Assembly (NCBI RefSeq): GCF_018991925.1
Contig: NW_024744529.1
Location: 523,501 to 587,500 of the forward strand
Source of the DNA: Homarus americanus
Lineage: Eukaryota; Arthropoda; Malacostraca; Decapoda; Nephropidae
DNA length: 64,000 bases
Direction of reading: 5' to 3'
A program made the translations under genes and the position numbers. Positions 1-11,855 of the stretch are shown one piece after another. The stretch's first letter is position 1. Every line of letters starts with the position of its first letter. Under the pieces are notes generated by a model. The model saw nothing but the letters and a program-made list of their open reading frames with translations. It did no database searches and was not told the origin of the DNA.

Positions 1-117
1 CCACCGCCACTACCAGCAGGGCAGAGTGGTGGAGGCCGTGGCCCGGGGATGAGGAGAGGGCTGGGGGGCGTGGCGCTGGATTCCTCTCACAAGGATAATA
101 TATTGCCTCTGCTGGTC

Positions 118-410
118 CTATTGCCTCACCCTAGTCCTCACCCTGGGCCTCACCCTGACCCAAGCCTTCACTCTAGCCCTCACCCTAGCCATCACCCTAA
201 CCTTCACCCTGACTTTCACACTGGTCTTAAACTTCACCCAAGCCCGCACCCTACCTTTACCCTAACCTTCACCCTAACCTTCACCCTGACTTTCACACTG
301 GTCTTAAACTTCACCCTAGCCCACACCCTAACCTTCACCCTAGCCGTCACCCTGGCATTCACCCTAACCTTCACCCTAACCTTCACCCTAGCCTTCACCC
401 TGGCGTTCTG
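118..410 (+). repeat. 12-bp TTCACCCTAACC-like minisatellite
   Basis: Imperfect 6/12-bp units alternate CCCTAACC and TTCACCC, with a repeated segment TTTCACACTGGTCTTAAACT. Open frames over it are repeat translations. Confidence 0.85.
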
Positions 411-429
411 TTGGCCCTACTACTACTTT

Positions 430-1412
430 TGGTGTAAGTCCTGTTGATACAGCTACCACTCACCCATAATCTACCACGACTACTACCCATACAGCCGCCA
501 TGACCTATGACCAAACTACAACAATCCAATCATCAACAACCACCACCATACCTACCACTCCCATCACCACCATCCCTAACCATCCCCCCCTGAGCCAGTA
601 CAAGAGGCAACCACCACCACGTTTGACCACACAATAGTAGTTGAACTCTTCCCTGCCTGGTATATATTACTACCACCACTACCATCCTCTGACCATATTA
701 CAACAACTATCCACCACTACCATCATCTCTAACCACACCACAACAATCTACAACCACTCCCATCACCGCACCATTCTTACCACCCTCACCCTCCTACCAC
801 TACCACTACTACTACCCTCCTACCACCATTACTACTGACCTCCTACCACCACTACCACCATTACTACTGACCTCCTACCACCACTACCATCCTCTGACCA
901 TATTACAACAACTATCCACCACTACCATCATCTCTAACCACACCACAACAATCTACAACTCCCATCACCGCACCATTCTACCACCCAATTCTACCACTAC
1001 CACTACAACTAATCCTACCACCATTACTACTGACCTCCTACCACCACTACCACCATTACTATTGACCTCCTACCACCACTACCACCATTACTACTGACCT
1101 CCTATCACCACTACCACCATTACTACTGACCTCCTATCACCACTACCACCATTACTACTGACCTCCTATCACCACTACCACCATTACTACTGACCTATCA
1201 CCACTACCACCATTACTACTGACCTCCTACCACCATTACTACTGACCTCCTATCACCACTACCACCATTACTATTGACCTCCTACCACCACTACCACCAT
1301 TACTACTGACCTCCTACCACCATTACTACTGACCTCCTATCACCACTACCACCATTACTACTGACCTCCTACCACCACTACCACCATTACTATTGACCTC
1401 CTATCATCACTC
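430..1412 (+). repeat. CCA/TAC-rich minisatellite, 32-bp unit in the right half
   Basis: From about 1030 the unit is 32 bp with core CACCATTACTACTGACCTCC. The left half contains a direct duplication of roughly 105 bp (671-776 and 875-978, offset 204 bp) that includes CCATCCTCTGACCATATTAC. Confidence 0.85.
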
Positions 1413-1481
1413 CCTCTCACTGCCCAGCACCAGTTGCCAGTTGGTCCTTTGTGTACCTGCGTCCTCTGCCAGGTAGCTCTG

Positions 1482-1795
1482 TGTGTGCGTGTGTGTGTGT
1501 GTGTGTGTAAAGATAAGTTTGATGGTCATATGTGTATGTGCACTTCAGCGTGTACATGTGTGTAGAAGAGCATGACTCCCCATGTGCGTGATAGAGACAG
1601 ACAGAAAAGAATGACAAACAAAGACAGATAAAGAGGAATAGAGAGGAAGAAGGGAAGTGCGTAGCGGAGGGAGGGAAGTACAGGTAGGAGGATGGGAGGG
1701 TCGGAGGGAGAGAGTAAAAGGAAGGGCAAAATTGGCGGGGAGAGGGGAAGGAAAAGTGGGGGGGAGAGGATGTGTGGGGGGAGAATTAATACCTG

Positions 1796-1865
<70 letters not shown>

Positions 1866-1905
1866 ATATATGTGTGTGTGTGTGTGTGTGTGATGTGTGT
1901 GGTGT
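1482..1905 (+). repeat. GT, GA and TG microsatellites with purine-rich spacer
   Basis: (GT)n lies at 1484-1508, a purine-rich stretch at 1640-1790, (GA)n of about 30 units at 1801-1862, then TATATA and (TG)n to 1893. No gene is seen here or in 1906-2225. Confidence 0.9.
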
Positions 1906-2227
1906 GATTATCCATTTCTCCACACACATATAAACATACACACGTTCCTATATTCTCAGCACCTAATGAAACAAGAGTCAAGGTACCACAAGATGAACAC
2001 TATACACCCAGGCTGTATTATGCTCCCCAGCAGACACACTTCCTGACCACCTACGGGAGGAGGAGGTCTTACCGTGAGTGTGGCTCAGGGCGGTCCAGCG
2101 AGACACCTGTCACCGGCACTTACCTGGAGAGGGAGAAGTGGTAATTAGTCATCACAGGTATGTATAAAGGTTACAGTTTAATGTACAACAAAATCATTCA
2201 CAAGAACACCATCATACTACAGGTACA

Positions 2228-2305
2228 CCCTACTACTACTACAACTACTACTACTAGTAGTAGTAATAATAATATTATTATTATTAATTATTATTATTAT
2301 TATTT
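2228..2305 (+). repeat. ACT/AAT trinucleotide array, self-complementary
   Basis: CTACTACTAC runs into TAGTAGTAGTAATAATAATA and then ATTATTATT, so the two halves can fold back on each other. The stretch 2306-2510 shows nothing recognisable. Confidence 0.8.
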
Positions 2306-2514
2306 AGGTAAAAGTTAAAGTCCATAACAGGAAAAATTTCTGAACATTTTTGGGGAAAGTTAACGAGACAAATTTATTCGGTGAGAGAGGATTTAGTAAG
2401 AGCAGCGAAGGATCTATCACAGTGGTAACCAGAATCAGTTGAGGACTCGGGTCTAAAATGGCCGGTCTGAGCCGCTCTGGCGTTCATTATAGCGAACAAA
2501 TCATACCAAATGGG

Positions 2515-3130
2515 TGATTTACTCCTAATTGGTGGGGCCATCCATCATCTAATGACAAAGAGCACAGCTAGGTGTTGCCTCCATCCCGACCTTGGTGTCA
2601 CTCACTCCCATTGGTCGACTTTAAGATGAGCTGCTGCTATTGGTCCACAACACTATCTGGCTTTGTTTACACTAATTCCTAATGATAGCTTTTAAGATTT
2701 GCTGCCATTGATCCATGACAACATCTGGCTTTGTTTACACTAATTCCTATTGGTCTCTTTCAAGATGCTCTGCTATTGGTCCCGTGAAAAAATCTGAGCC
2801 TGGTACAATAATTCCTTTTGGTCAGTTTCAAGACTTGTTGTGATTAATTCACTGAAAAGGGTTATTTTTACAGATGACAGTAAAATATGCTGTTATTTTA
2901 ACATAATTTGACTTAATATATTATCAATTATTCCCACTTATTAAATAAACGTTCAGTTTTATTAGCAAACTGATCTATGGCCCCTACTGGCTAATATTTT
3001 GATCGTTTTCATTGGTCAAAACTTCGCCTTCTCTCATTGGTTAACTGTCTGTACGTTCCAATTGGGTAAAGCATTATTTTGTCTCATGGGCCAAGGTTTC
3101 TAATTGTTGCCATCAATCAGCTCTCAGAAA
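2515..3130 (+). repeat. Degenerate tandem repeat with recurrent ATTGG motifs
   Basis: ATTGG (reverse of a CCAAT box) occurs at 2528, 2610, 2639, 2749, 2775, 3011, 3036 and 3061. A 68-bp offset duplication is clear: TCTGGCTTTGTTTACACTAA at 2656 and 2724. The rest is too diverged to give one unit length. Confidence 0.65.
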
Positions 3131-3440
3131 TGTATCCCTTGTTACTATCCTACTACAATTACTACCAGGACTACTACCCTACTATTATCCCCTGGCTTTT
3201 CTTACTAGTTTACTAACCCCTGCCACCCCCAGTACCATCTCTTACTCTTATATGTTGACATGATTTGTTACCCCCTAACTTCTACTACTAGCAGTATTAC
3301 CCCTCTGGCTCTTCTCACCCTCCCCTCCGTTGGTTATTCTGATGACTATCACTACCCCCTCTCCCTCCAGGTATTACTACGTAATTAGTTACCCCTCCTT
3401 CCCCTACCTCTGTTGTACTTCCCTATATATTGTGACTGTT

Positions 3441-3695
3441 CCAATGCGAATAGTTAACCCCTCCCCTATCTCCAGTGGGTGTTCCAACGAACGTTACTCC
3501 CTCCATTATTTCCCGAGGCTGTTCCAACGAGCGTCACTCACTCCCCTATCTCCAGAGGCTGTTCCAACGAGCGTTACTCCCTCCATTATTTCCCGAGGCT
3601 GTTCCAACGAGCGTTACTCCCTCCCCTGTCTCCAGTGGATGTGTCAAAGAGGAGACCTACCCCTCACCTGGTCCTTCAGGCTGTTCTAACGAGCG
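3441..3695 (+). repeat. 40-bp minisatellite (GTTCCAACGAGCGTTACTCC)
   Basis: GTTCCAACGA recurs at 3481, 3521, 3561 and 3601, exactly 40 bp apart, with weaker units on both sides. Two unit types alternate: one with CTCCATTATTTCCC and one with CTCCCCTATCTCC. Confidence 0.85.
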
Positions 3696-3959
3696 TTATC
3701 CCCTAACGTTTTTTGTGCCTCTCTTATGGCCGGCCCTCGGCAATGGCCTACAGTCCATAAAATACAAGTATCATTAACTGGCGATCACGGCTGTGGAATA
3801 AACTACTTAATGGCGATCCCGGTTGTAAAGTTGAATGGTAACCTAATCTATCCTACCCGACAACCTGCCCTACCCTGCCTTGCCCTGTCTTAATCCTACC
3901 CTAGCCTATTTTTTTGCCCTACCCTATCTCATCCTCTCTACTCTACTCTACCCGACCAT

Positions 3960-4125
3960 GATGATTGTGACGTCACGAGTGTCAGGTGGAGTGTGTGATG
4001 TCAGGTGTAAGGTGAATGTGTGATGTCATGGGTGTTAGGTGGACTATGTGACGTCACGGCAAACAGTAGACTACTTGACGTCACAGTTGTCAAGTGGACT
4101 GTGTGACGTCACGGGTGGAGTGTGA
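3960..4125 (+). repeat. 27/28-bp repeat carrying CRE-like TGACGTCA sites
   Basis: Perfect TGACGTCA palindromes lie at 3968, 4049, 4076 and 4104, with TGATGTCA variants at 3996 and 4021, spaced 25-28 bp. TGACGTCA is the consensus CREB/ATF binding site. Whether it acts here is unknown; no gene start is visible nearby. Confidence 0.7.
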
Positions 4126-4239
4126 ACTCCCGGATGCCAGAGTTTTAATATCTGATGAAAGTTTGACAGGACCTTGGAAGATAAGGGTCGAGCTGGGCAC
4201 CCTAAGTCGATCGTCTGTTAATTATCCTAAGTACCCCTT

Positions 4240-4465
4240 GCCCACCCTCGGTCGCCCTACACCCCTAACCCACCCCAGGTCCCCTACACCCCTAACCCAT
4301 TCCACGTCCTCCTACACCCCTAACCCACTCCAGGTCCCCTACACCCCTAACCCACTCCAGGTCCCCTACACCCCCTAATCCACCTCCTCCTACACCCCTA
4401 ACCCACTCCAGGTCCCCTACACCCCTAACCCACTCCAGGTCCCCTACACCCCCTAATCCACCTCA
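4240..4465 (+). repeat. 27-bp minisatellite (CTACACCCCTAACCCACTCC)
   Basis: Near-identical 27-bp units with AGGTCCC at their end, about 8 copies, C-rich on this strand. Confidence 0.85.
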
Positions 4466-4644
4466 GGTGTCTCTGAACTCTACCCACTACCCCTCTCTCT
4501 TCTCCCCCTCATCCCTCCCCCCTCTTCCCTTCACCCATCCCCGTAAATACCACAACGAGGCGGCGTTGACAATATCCAGTTCACCATTCACGTCCCATTT
4601 CTGCGTTGGTAGCACTGCTGGGGCGATAAGGTGGTATTGGAAAC

Positions 4645-4671
4645 GTTGTTGAATGTGTGTGCGTGTGTGTG

Positions 4672-4702
<31 letters not shown>

Positions 4703-4730
4703 TTCTGTCTGTGTGTGTGTGTGTGTATGT
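4645..4730 (+). repeat. GT microsatellite
   Basis: (GT)n is interrupted by TTTTT and TTTCTGTCT between 4651 and 4729. Confidence 0.9.
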
Positions 4731-4859
4731 TACAGAAGACTGTCTCAGTTCAGCATTACACACACATGTTCTCAAGTAACACCGCCACATTCTTAAGCAG
4801 CACCCTCACGTTCTTACTTCATTTCCTCGAGTATTTCCTTTCCATACCATAGCCCCAGA

Positions 4860-5575
4860 ATGACATCTTCCTCCCCTCCCTCCCTCCACCTTCACCTGGG
4901 CCAGATTGCAGCAGAATTCTAATCACTTCTTCTCACCTCTCCCTCTCATCTCTACATTTTTTTTAATTCTTCCTTTCGTACCCTCGAATATCTGTAGAGT
5001 ATTTATGTTCTTTCTTTCTTTTCTTTTCTCTCTATTTATCCCGAATTTCTCTTCTTTTTGTCTTTTCTTCCATGAGTTGTGTTGTTTTCTGCTTTATCTT
5101 TGTGTTGTTTTCTTCTTTGTTTCACTTCTCTGTTGTTTTTGTTGTATTTTTTTGTTATTTCTCTTTTCGTTCGGTTGTTTATGTTTCCAATCATTTTATT
5201 CTTCTTCTCTTGTCTCTCCTTCTCTTCTGTTTCTCTTTTCGTATTTTAAACATTCCTTTCTCAAATCACATTTTCTGTGTTATTTATCATTTATTCTCTT
5301 CCTCTTCCTTTCTCATCAGTTCTCTCTCTATCAATATCACCTTCACCATCATCACCACCATTACCACCATCACCACCACCACCATCACCACCACCAATTA
5401 CCACCATTACTACGACTACCACCACCACTTCCTACACCACCACCTCTTACACCACCACCACCACCACCACAACCACCACTACTACCACCAACACCATTAC
5501 TAGCACCACTACCACCACCATTACTACCACCATCATCACCATTACCACAACCACCACCATCCTCTAAACCATAAC
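4860..5575 (+). repeat. Pyrimidine-rich tract followed by an ACC/ATT trinucleotide array
   Basis: 4915-5330 is T/C-rich low-complexity sequence. 5337-5570 is (ACC)n with ATT and ACT interruptions. Long open frames in all phases reflect the composition only. Confidence 0.85.
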
Positions 5576-5744
5576 CAAAATTAGTCGACCACAAAATCGG
5601 GAAATTCACTGAGAGAAAAAGTCTTTGTATTAGTTCACCTAAGAAATAAATAATGACACGATCAGCCATGCATATTACACTCCAGCTATGTTGTGGGGGG
5701 GGAGGTTAAAAAAGCTTTCCTTCCTTAAAACGAGTCATTGTGTA

Positions 5745-7110
5745 GGAGGAAAAGAAGAAGGAGGAGGAGGAGGAGGCTTAGGAGGAGGGAATAGAGAAGG
5801 AGGAAGACGAGGAGAAGGCTAAGGAGGTCTAAAAAATAACCTTCCTTAAAGTGAGTCATTGTGTGGGAGGAGGCGGAGGAAGTACAAGAGGAGGAGGAAA
5901 AGCAAGAGGGGCAGGAAGAACAAGAAGAGCGGAAAAGGCTGAGGAACAGGAGGGAATGGAGAGAGGAGGAGGAGGAAGAAGAGGAGGGAATGGAGAAAGA
6001 AGGAGGGGGAAGAAGAGGAGAAGACGGTTTAGGAGGAGGCAAAGGAGGTAAAGGAGGAGGAGAATGACATGACAGGTCCTCACACCCACCAAAGTCTTAA
6101 GATTCTTCACAACACAATTTTCTAAGACGCGTGGGGGGGGTGAGGGGGTGAAGGGGATGAAGAGGGGGTAGGGGTGATGAGGTGGATGGGAGGGGTAAAG
6201 AAGGGGGAAGGTGAGGGGGGAAGGTGAGGACGGGGTGAAGGGAGGAGGTAGATGAGGGGGTAGAGCGGAGGGGCAGTTGAGGGGTGGAAGGGGTAGGTGA
6301 GGGGTGGAGAGGAGGGCAGGTGGGGTGGAGGGAGGGGCAGGTGGGGGGTGGGAGGGGAGGGGGGCAGGTGGGGTGGGTGGAGGGGGGAAGGTGAGGGGGT
6401 GAAGGAGGGGGCAAGTGATGGGGAGGGAGGGGCAGATGGAGGTGGAAAGTGAGGGGTGAAGGAGGGGGTGTGAGGGGGGTGAAGGGGCAGGTGAGGGGGT
6501 GGAGGGGAAGGTGAGGGGGAGGAGGGGAGGGAGCAGGTGAGGGGGTAGCAGAAACAGAACCCATAATCAAGGATGTCTGGCGCCTCAACCACACACCCAG
6601 GGGTTCCGGCCACCAGGAGGAGGAGGAGGAAGAAAGTGGAGTAGGAAGAGTAGGAGAAGGAGGAGGACGAAGAGGAGGAGGAGCAAAAGAGTTAAGTGAG
6701 AAGAGGAGGAGGAAGAGAGTGGAATGAGAAGAGAAAGAGGAGGAAAGAAAGTGATAGGGGAGAAGGATGAAGAGAGTGGAGTGGGAAGAAGAGGGAGAGA
6801 GTAAATTGGGAGGAAGAGGAGGAGGGGGAAGAAGAGAATGGAATGGGGTGGGAAGAGGAGGAGGAGGATGAATGGAGTGAGAAGAAGAAAAAGTACACAT
6901 TACCCACTAAAAATAGGAGGAGAAGGAGAGAGAGAGAGTAAACGGAGAGGGAGAGGAGGGGGAGGAGAGAGAATAAAAGAGGAGGTCGAGGAGGAGGATA
7001 GAAAGTAAAAGGGGATACAAAGGAAGAAGGGGAGGAGGAGAAGGGGAAGAAGGGAAAATGGAGAACATGAGGCTGCAGAAGTAAAACAAACAAAAGATAA
7101 ACAGAAGGAA
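5745..7110 (+). repeat. 1.35-kb polypurine stretch (GGA/GAA and GGGGTGAGG)
   Basis: Three blocks are nearly pure A+G on the plus strand: 5745-6068 (GGAGGA/GAA), 6128-6548 (GGGG-rich, with many GGGGTGAGG-like units) and 6612-7090 (GGAGAA). A direct repeat with CCTTCCTTAAA and GAGTCATTGTGT occurs at about 5720 and 5841. The G-rich block could form G-quadruplexes, and the whole stretch could form H-DNA. Confidence 0.85.
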
Positions 7111-7279
7111 AAGGAGAATTAAAAAGAGGAGAAATAAACACCGCGCATTAACAATAAAGATGATAATAACAACTAAAACACAACAACAGAGAAATGATCA
7201 GGTTTTATCGAGAGACAAGACTAAGTTACATTATCATTAATTCTTCCCCACACTTTACCTTAGGTCTTAATAAACACCT

Positions 7280-7281
7280 AA

Positions 7282-7342
<61 letters not shown>
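7280..7342 (+). repeat. AAT microsatellite
   Basis: About 20 perfect AAT units. Irregular AT-rich sequence surrounds them, with nothing else recognised from 7110 to 7630. Confidence 0.95.
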
Positions 7343-7343
<1 letters not shown>

Positions 7344-7639
7344 GTATAACTAGGATTACCAATAAGACTTCCAATATTATTACCTACGGTTAGGTTACAA
7401 TCATCGCAATTATTACCATTACAAATATAAGTATAATTACCACTATAATACTGTAACGCCATTATCAATATCACCATCATTACACACTTCACCACGCCAT
7501 AAGGCCCCTCACCTTCAGGTTCCAATAATGATGGCGTCTAGCCGTGTTTCCGGTAAGCGACAGTCTTCCCTCTGCTCCCATATTACTGATTCCCAGATCA
7601 CCAAGGCGTAAAATTTCATATAATCTATTCACAAGCAAT

Positions 7640-7945
7640 GGTATGGGTGCAGGTACAACTACAGGTGCAAACACAAGTAGAGGTACTGTACAAATACAAG
7701 GGCAGGTACAAATACAAGGGCAGGTACAAATACAAGTACAGGTACAAATACAAGTACAGGTACAAATACATAAATGCAAATACAGGTACAATCACTGGTA
7801 CTGGTGAAGATACAGGTTGAGGTATAGCTACAGTCAGAAGTACAAATGCATTTTAGAGCACTGGTTCAGGTACAGTTATATTCAGAGATACAAGAAGAAT
7901 CAGAGGTACAGGTATAAGTACAGGTACTGATACAAGTACAGGTAC
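7640..7945 (+). repeat. GTACAAATACAAG minisatellite
   Basis: Units of 12-18 bp built on CAGGTACAAATACAAG, most regular from 7688 to 7775 and degenerate to about 7945. GTAC recurs many times. Confidence 0.8.
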
Positions 7946-8045
7946 ACTGGTATCTTGTCCAGATGTTCAAGTAATATATTCAGTAGTAACATAACAGGCA
8001 GGTACAGGTAAGTCAAAGTACAGTAATTTCCGCACAGTAATCATA

Positions 8046-8383
8046 TCGTGTGTGTGTGTGTGTGTGTGTGTGCCAAAGGAGCTACTTTACAGTCACATAG
8101 AATAGCAAATGTAACGCTGGCGTCAACTGAAAAGGTATAAGGATAGTCTTAAAACAAACCTGAAAAAGTGCCAAATCGACCCCCCTCACTTGGGAGACGA
8201 TTACTCCACACCGTAACGCTTGGAGGAGCACCACACGAGAAGGTGTCAATACTTTCGAGTTAGACCGACTGCAAACCGAGGCAGACAAGCGCCAACGCCG
8301 GAATGACGCTGCCGCCGCCCCTCCCACAATAGATGTAGCCCTCCACACGTGCCACAGCAAAGTAGTAGTAGTATGTGTGTGAG

Positions 8384-8457
<74 letters not shown>

Positions 8458-8516
8458 TAGTTGTACTCATTTAACTCGCAAACTCACTCATTCCTTAACT
8501 GATTAATTCACAGACG

Positions 8517-8568
<52 letters not shown>

Positions 8569-8590
8569 TAATAATAATAATAATATCAAT
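8046..8590 (+). repeat. GT, GA and AAT microsatellites around a unique segment
   Basis: (GT)n lies at 8050-8072, (GA)n at 8390-8455 and (AAT)n at 8517-8586. The segment 8080-8345 is not repetitive and is open on the minus strand for about 90 codons, but I do not recognise the peptide and see no codon signature. Confidence 0.85.
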
Positions 8591-8724
8591 TTATAAAGTG
8601 CCTCAATGAACTCTAAGAGACTAACACAGTGGCACAAGTTAACGAAAGAAAGACGAAGTTTTGTCTCTGTCACGAAAAGTTCATTGGTCATCTGTCAGCT
8701 AACCAGCCTGTCAGCGCCTGTCTA

Positions 8725-9115
8725 TGGAGTCACACACAGGTAAACAAGCCAAGAGATGGGTTGACAGACGGAGGGACAGGAGCAGGCAGGTAGAGATGGT
8801 CAGAAACACAGGTAGAATGACTGACTGATTGGAGAAAGTTAGGCATAAGGGCATAAAGTAGACACACAGACATACAAACAGACAGCAAATAGGTAGACAG
8901 ATAGATAGTAGATATACAAGCAGAAAGGAAGTCAAGCAGGTAAATAGACAAAGTAAGAAATGACACGCAGACAGCAAGCAGGCAGGCAGAGAAAAGACAG
9001 AGACAGCAGACATGGACAGGAGGAAGAGAGGCAATCAGAAAAAAAAAACAGATACAATACACTAGACAGACAGACAGACAGCAGGTAAACAGGCAGATAA
9101 ACAGTGACAGAGGTA
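8725..9115 (+). repeat. CAGACAG/CAGG-rich degenerate repeat
   Basis: Repeated CAGACAG, GGCAGG and GTAGACAGATAG pieces, ending with a short (ACAG)n near 9065-9082. Confidence 0.7.
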
Positions 9116-9324
9116 AAGAAAGGTGACCCTCTACCTGTCGTGAAAAAGGTACAGCCAGCGATCATTACTATCATCACCCCTCCTAAATAACAGATGGCCG
9201 TTCTTATTTTGTCCTGTCCCTTACCCCACACGTTCTTTCCCATTGCCTTACCCCATACGTTCTTTCCCATTGTTCCTCTTCATTCTCTTCTTCTTCCCTC
9301 ATTCTACCTCATACCCCTAGACCA

Positions 9325-9585
9325 ACCATTACTACTACCACCACTACCATAACTACTACTATCAAAGTACTACCCATAGTCTTGGCTGCAAAAAAAAAAT
9401 AACATTACCACGACCAAACACCACTATCACTGTATATACCTCGAGCCACCGTCCTTATTACCACCACCACAACCACCAGTACCTCACAATTTCGCCATCA
9501 TGACCACCACCACCATCACAACCACCACCACCACCACCATCACAACCACCACCATCACAACCACCACCACCACCACTCAAGGCAG
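9325..9585 (+). repeat. ACC trinucleotide-rich array
   Basis: (ACC)n with ATC, ACA and TACT interruptions, most regular at 9500-9575. 9600-9700 holds a short direct repeat around ACACCTGTACGT. The rest to 10250 is AT-rich with nothing recognised. Confidence 0.8.
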
Positions 9586-10254
9586 TTAGTGATAACGAGA
9601 GAGACAGATCATTTCCGGACACCAATACACCTGTACGTCAAACATCTGCTATATATTCTTCACTACACCTGTACGTTAAACCTGTGCCATCGTGAAAGGC
9701 GTATTCAGTTCATCAGATTCCTTAAGAAACTCCCCAAATGAACTTTTTTTCCTCGCAATTTTTTATATAGCGGTTTCTATATTAAAAACATGAAAAGAAC
9801 TTAACACACACACACACACACGAATACTACAAAGTTTCTCTTATTTGTGTTAATTAGTTTTTACAAGGCTTAAGCATCTTCTAGAATGTCTCATGGTTTC
9901 TCAAGATCCTGATCCGTGTGAAAAATTCAATCAGATTATCTACAATTTGATGTAAACAAACACATAATACCGGATTATTCTTGGTTCAGTTGTATTGAGA
10001 TTCGGAGAAATTCGGGATGATAGAAAGGAAGAAATAATGTATAGCAGATAGAGGAAAAGGGAACGATAACCCGTAATAGTGTCAAAAACAAAAGAATGAA
10101 AACGCTAAATAGAGAAATATTAAGAGAGATAAGATAATTTTTAGAATAATTAACAATGAAAATGTTGAGGAAAATTGGGAGAGAAAGATAAAGTATTCAA
10201 TAGCAAGACCAAAAACAACGAAAAACAAGACAAAATGGTCTATTCAAGAAAAAA

Positions 10255-10400
10255 GATTTGAAGAAGGAAGGAAAGATTAAAATGAAGAATAAGGAACAAG
10301 CGACGGGGGGAAGGAGGGAGGGAGGGAGGGAGAGGGGAGGTAATCAAGAAGAAGAAGAAGAAGGAGGAGGGAGGGAGGGGGGGAGGGAGAGGCGAGATAA
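10255..10400 (+). repeat. Purine-rich GGGAGGGA tract
   Basis: A+G-rich with GGAGGGAGG runs. The downstream stretch 10420-10790 contains a weak 35-40 bp duplication (CTTAAGACCTCAAAGGACTC and CTTAAGATCTCAAGAGACTC). Confidence 0.7.
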
Positions 10401-10795
10401 TCCACAAGAGGGTCACCAGGAGATAGTCGACATCAGTGGCCCCTAAAAACCTCCCTCCTCTACCTGCTTCAACTAGGCTATTGTGAGGACGCGGCCTACC
10501 GGGAGAGGGACACGGATAATGGACCCTGGAGGAGTACCTCAAGGGGCCCACTAGTCTTATGAGGGCCATCTGAAATGAATCATCGAGTGGAAGGCCAGCT
10601 TAAGACCTCAAAGGACTCAGGAGGCCGTCTTAAGATCTCAAGAGACTCTAGGAAACCATCTTGTGAATTCAAAAGTTTCTACGACTCAAACTTTTTCGAA
10701 TGCTACCCAATTTTGAATATCTCGGAAACTTCACTGTCAAATCAAATCTATTGTCATATCAACTAGGAATATAATAGCAAGATACAACTAGCAAT

Positions 10796-10951
10796 AAACA
10801 GAGTGGTTGAAGGCTCCCATTGTGTACCAGTGACCTAGAGATTTTAAATAAATAGCAGGCAAAAAGCATAACTTTGCTGGGTCATCGCGACCCACTGAAA
10901 ATCTGTTCACAACCCACCTTTGGGTCGCCACCCATGGTTTGAGAACCACTG
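10796..10951. mobile_element. hAT-like non-autonomous transposon fragment
   Basis: The right end reads GTTTGAGAACCACTG (10937-10951), the reverse complement of CAGTGGTTCTCAAAC, a terminal inverted repeat common in animal hAT elements. Just inside lie repeated GGGTCGC/GCGACCC palindromic pieces, also typical of hAT ends. A weak left counterpart, CAGAGTGGTT, lies at about 10799. I could not find a clean 8-bp target duplication, so the left boundary is uncertain. No transposase is encoded. Confidence 0.55.
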
Positions 10952-11029
10952 CTAGTCTAGGAGATGCAACAATCACCAGAATCTGGTTTATAAACAACAA
11001 TCGAACTTAATGGAAATAGACAACGAGAT

Positions 11030-11215
11030 AATTAAATAAAATAACAATAAAATAAATTAAAACGAAGTAAAATAAAACTAACCAATGACAAGAAACAACA
11101 AATCAACACAAACAATTTTAAAACAAAGGAACAAAATATCATTTATAAAAAAAGTAAATAAAAATAAAATACAAACTAGAAATAAATTTAAATTAAAAAT
11201 TCATAACAATTACAA
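11030..11215 (+). repeat. A-rich low-complexity (AATAAAATAA)
   Basis: Almost only A and T on this strand with AATAAA-like words. 11216-11750 is unique-looking with no recognisable gene. Confidence 0.7.
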
Positions 11216-11756
11216 ACCTTGCCCGCGAACCGTTATCATGTAAGAGTAAACGCCCAACTGGTTATGCTGAACCACCTCTGGAAGTTGCCCCATGTTATTG
11301 TTTACGTTAACCCCCGTAATACCCTACTTGTTATTGTGCGGGCCTTTACCATGGCAACACTTGTCAATTTTTGGCTCAATTTGTATGAAGACTTTATCAT
11401 GTGAAACTTGTCACATTATTATTAAACCTGTCAAATATAGTGTAAATCCGCGAACCCATTCTCGAGTTAGTTTGGAGACAGACAGACAGGCAGATAGGAC
11501 CGGAAACAATACCTTAACCCGCAACTGTAGGCAGCGTAATAAACGGCAGGAAGATATAGACATAAATAACAGGCGAAAAGGGGACAAATACCATACGAAA
11601 AACCGGTAGAAAGACATAAGATGAATAGGAACCGGGCGTGGGAACTACCTGAAAAGGACTCCTAGAGGAAAAAGACCTTCTGAGGACGGCTCTCTCTCTC
11701 CCTGTTCTCCCCGGGGTCAACAGAACACACCACTTGAGGGAAGTTCTCACCCTGGG

Positions 11757-11771
11757 GGACACACACACACA

Positions 11772-11822
<51 letters not shown>

Positions 11823-11855
11823 TCACTCACACTCACTCACACTCACACATACGTA
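11757..11855 (+). repeat. CA and ACTC microsatellites
   Basis: (CA)n lies at 11760-11820, then (ACTCACAC)n to 11850. 11880-12520 is AT-rich with nothing recognised. Confidence 0.9.

Noticed and set aside
2085..2150. A mini-exon between CTCTCCAG and ACG|GTAAGA on the minus strand.
   Set aside because: All three frames contain stops, so it cannot be an internal coding exon.
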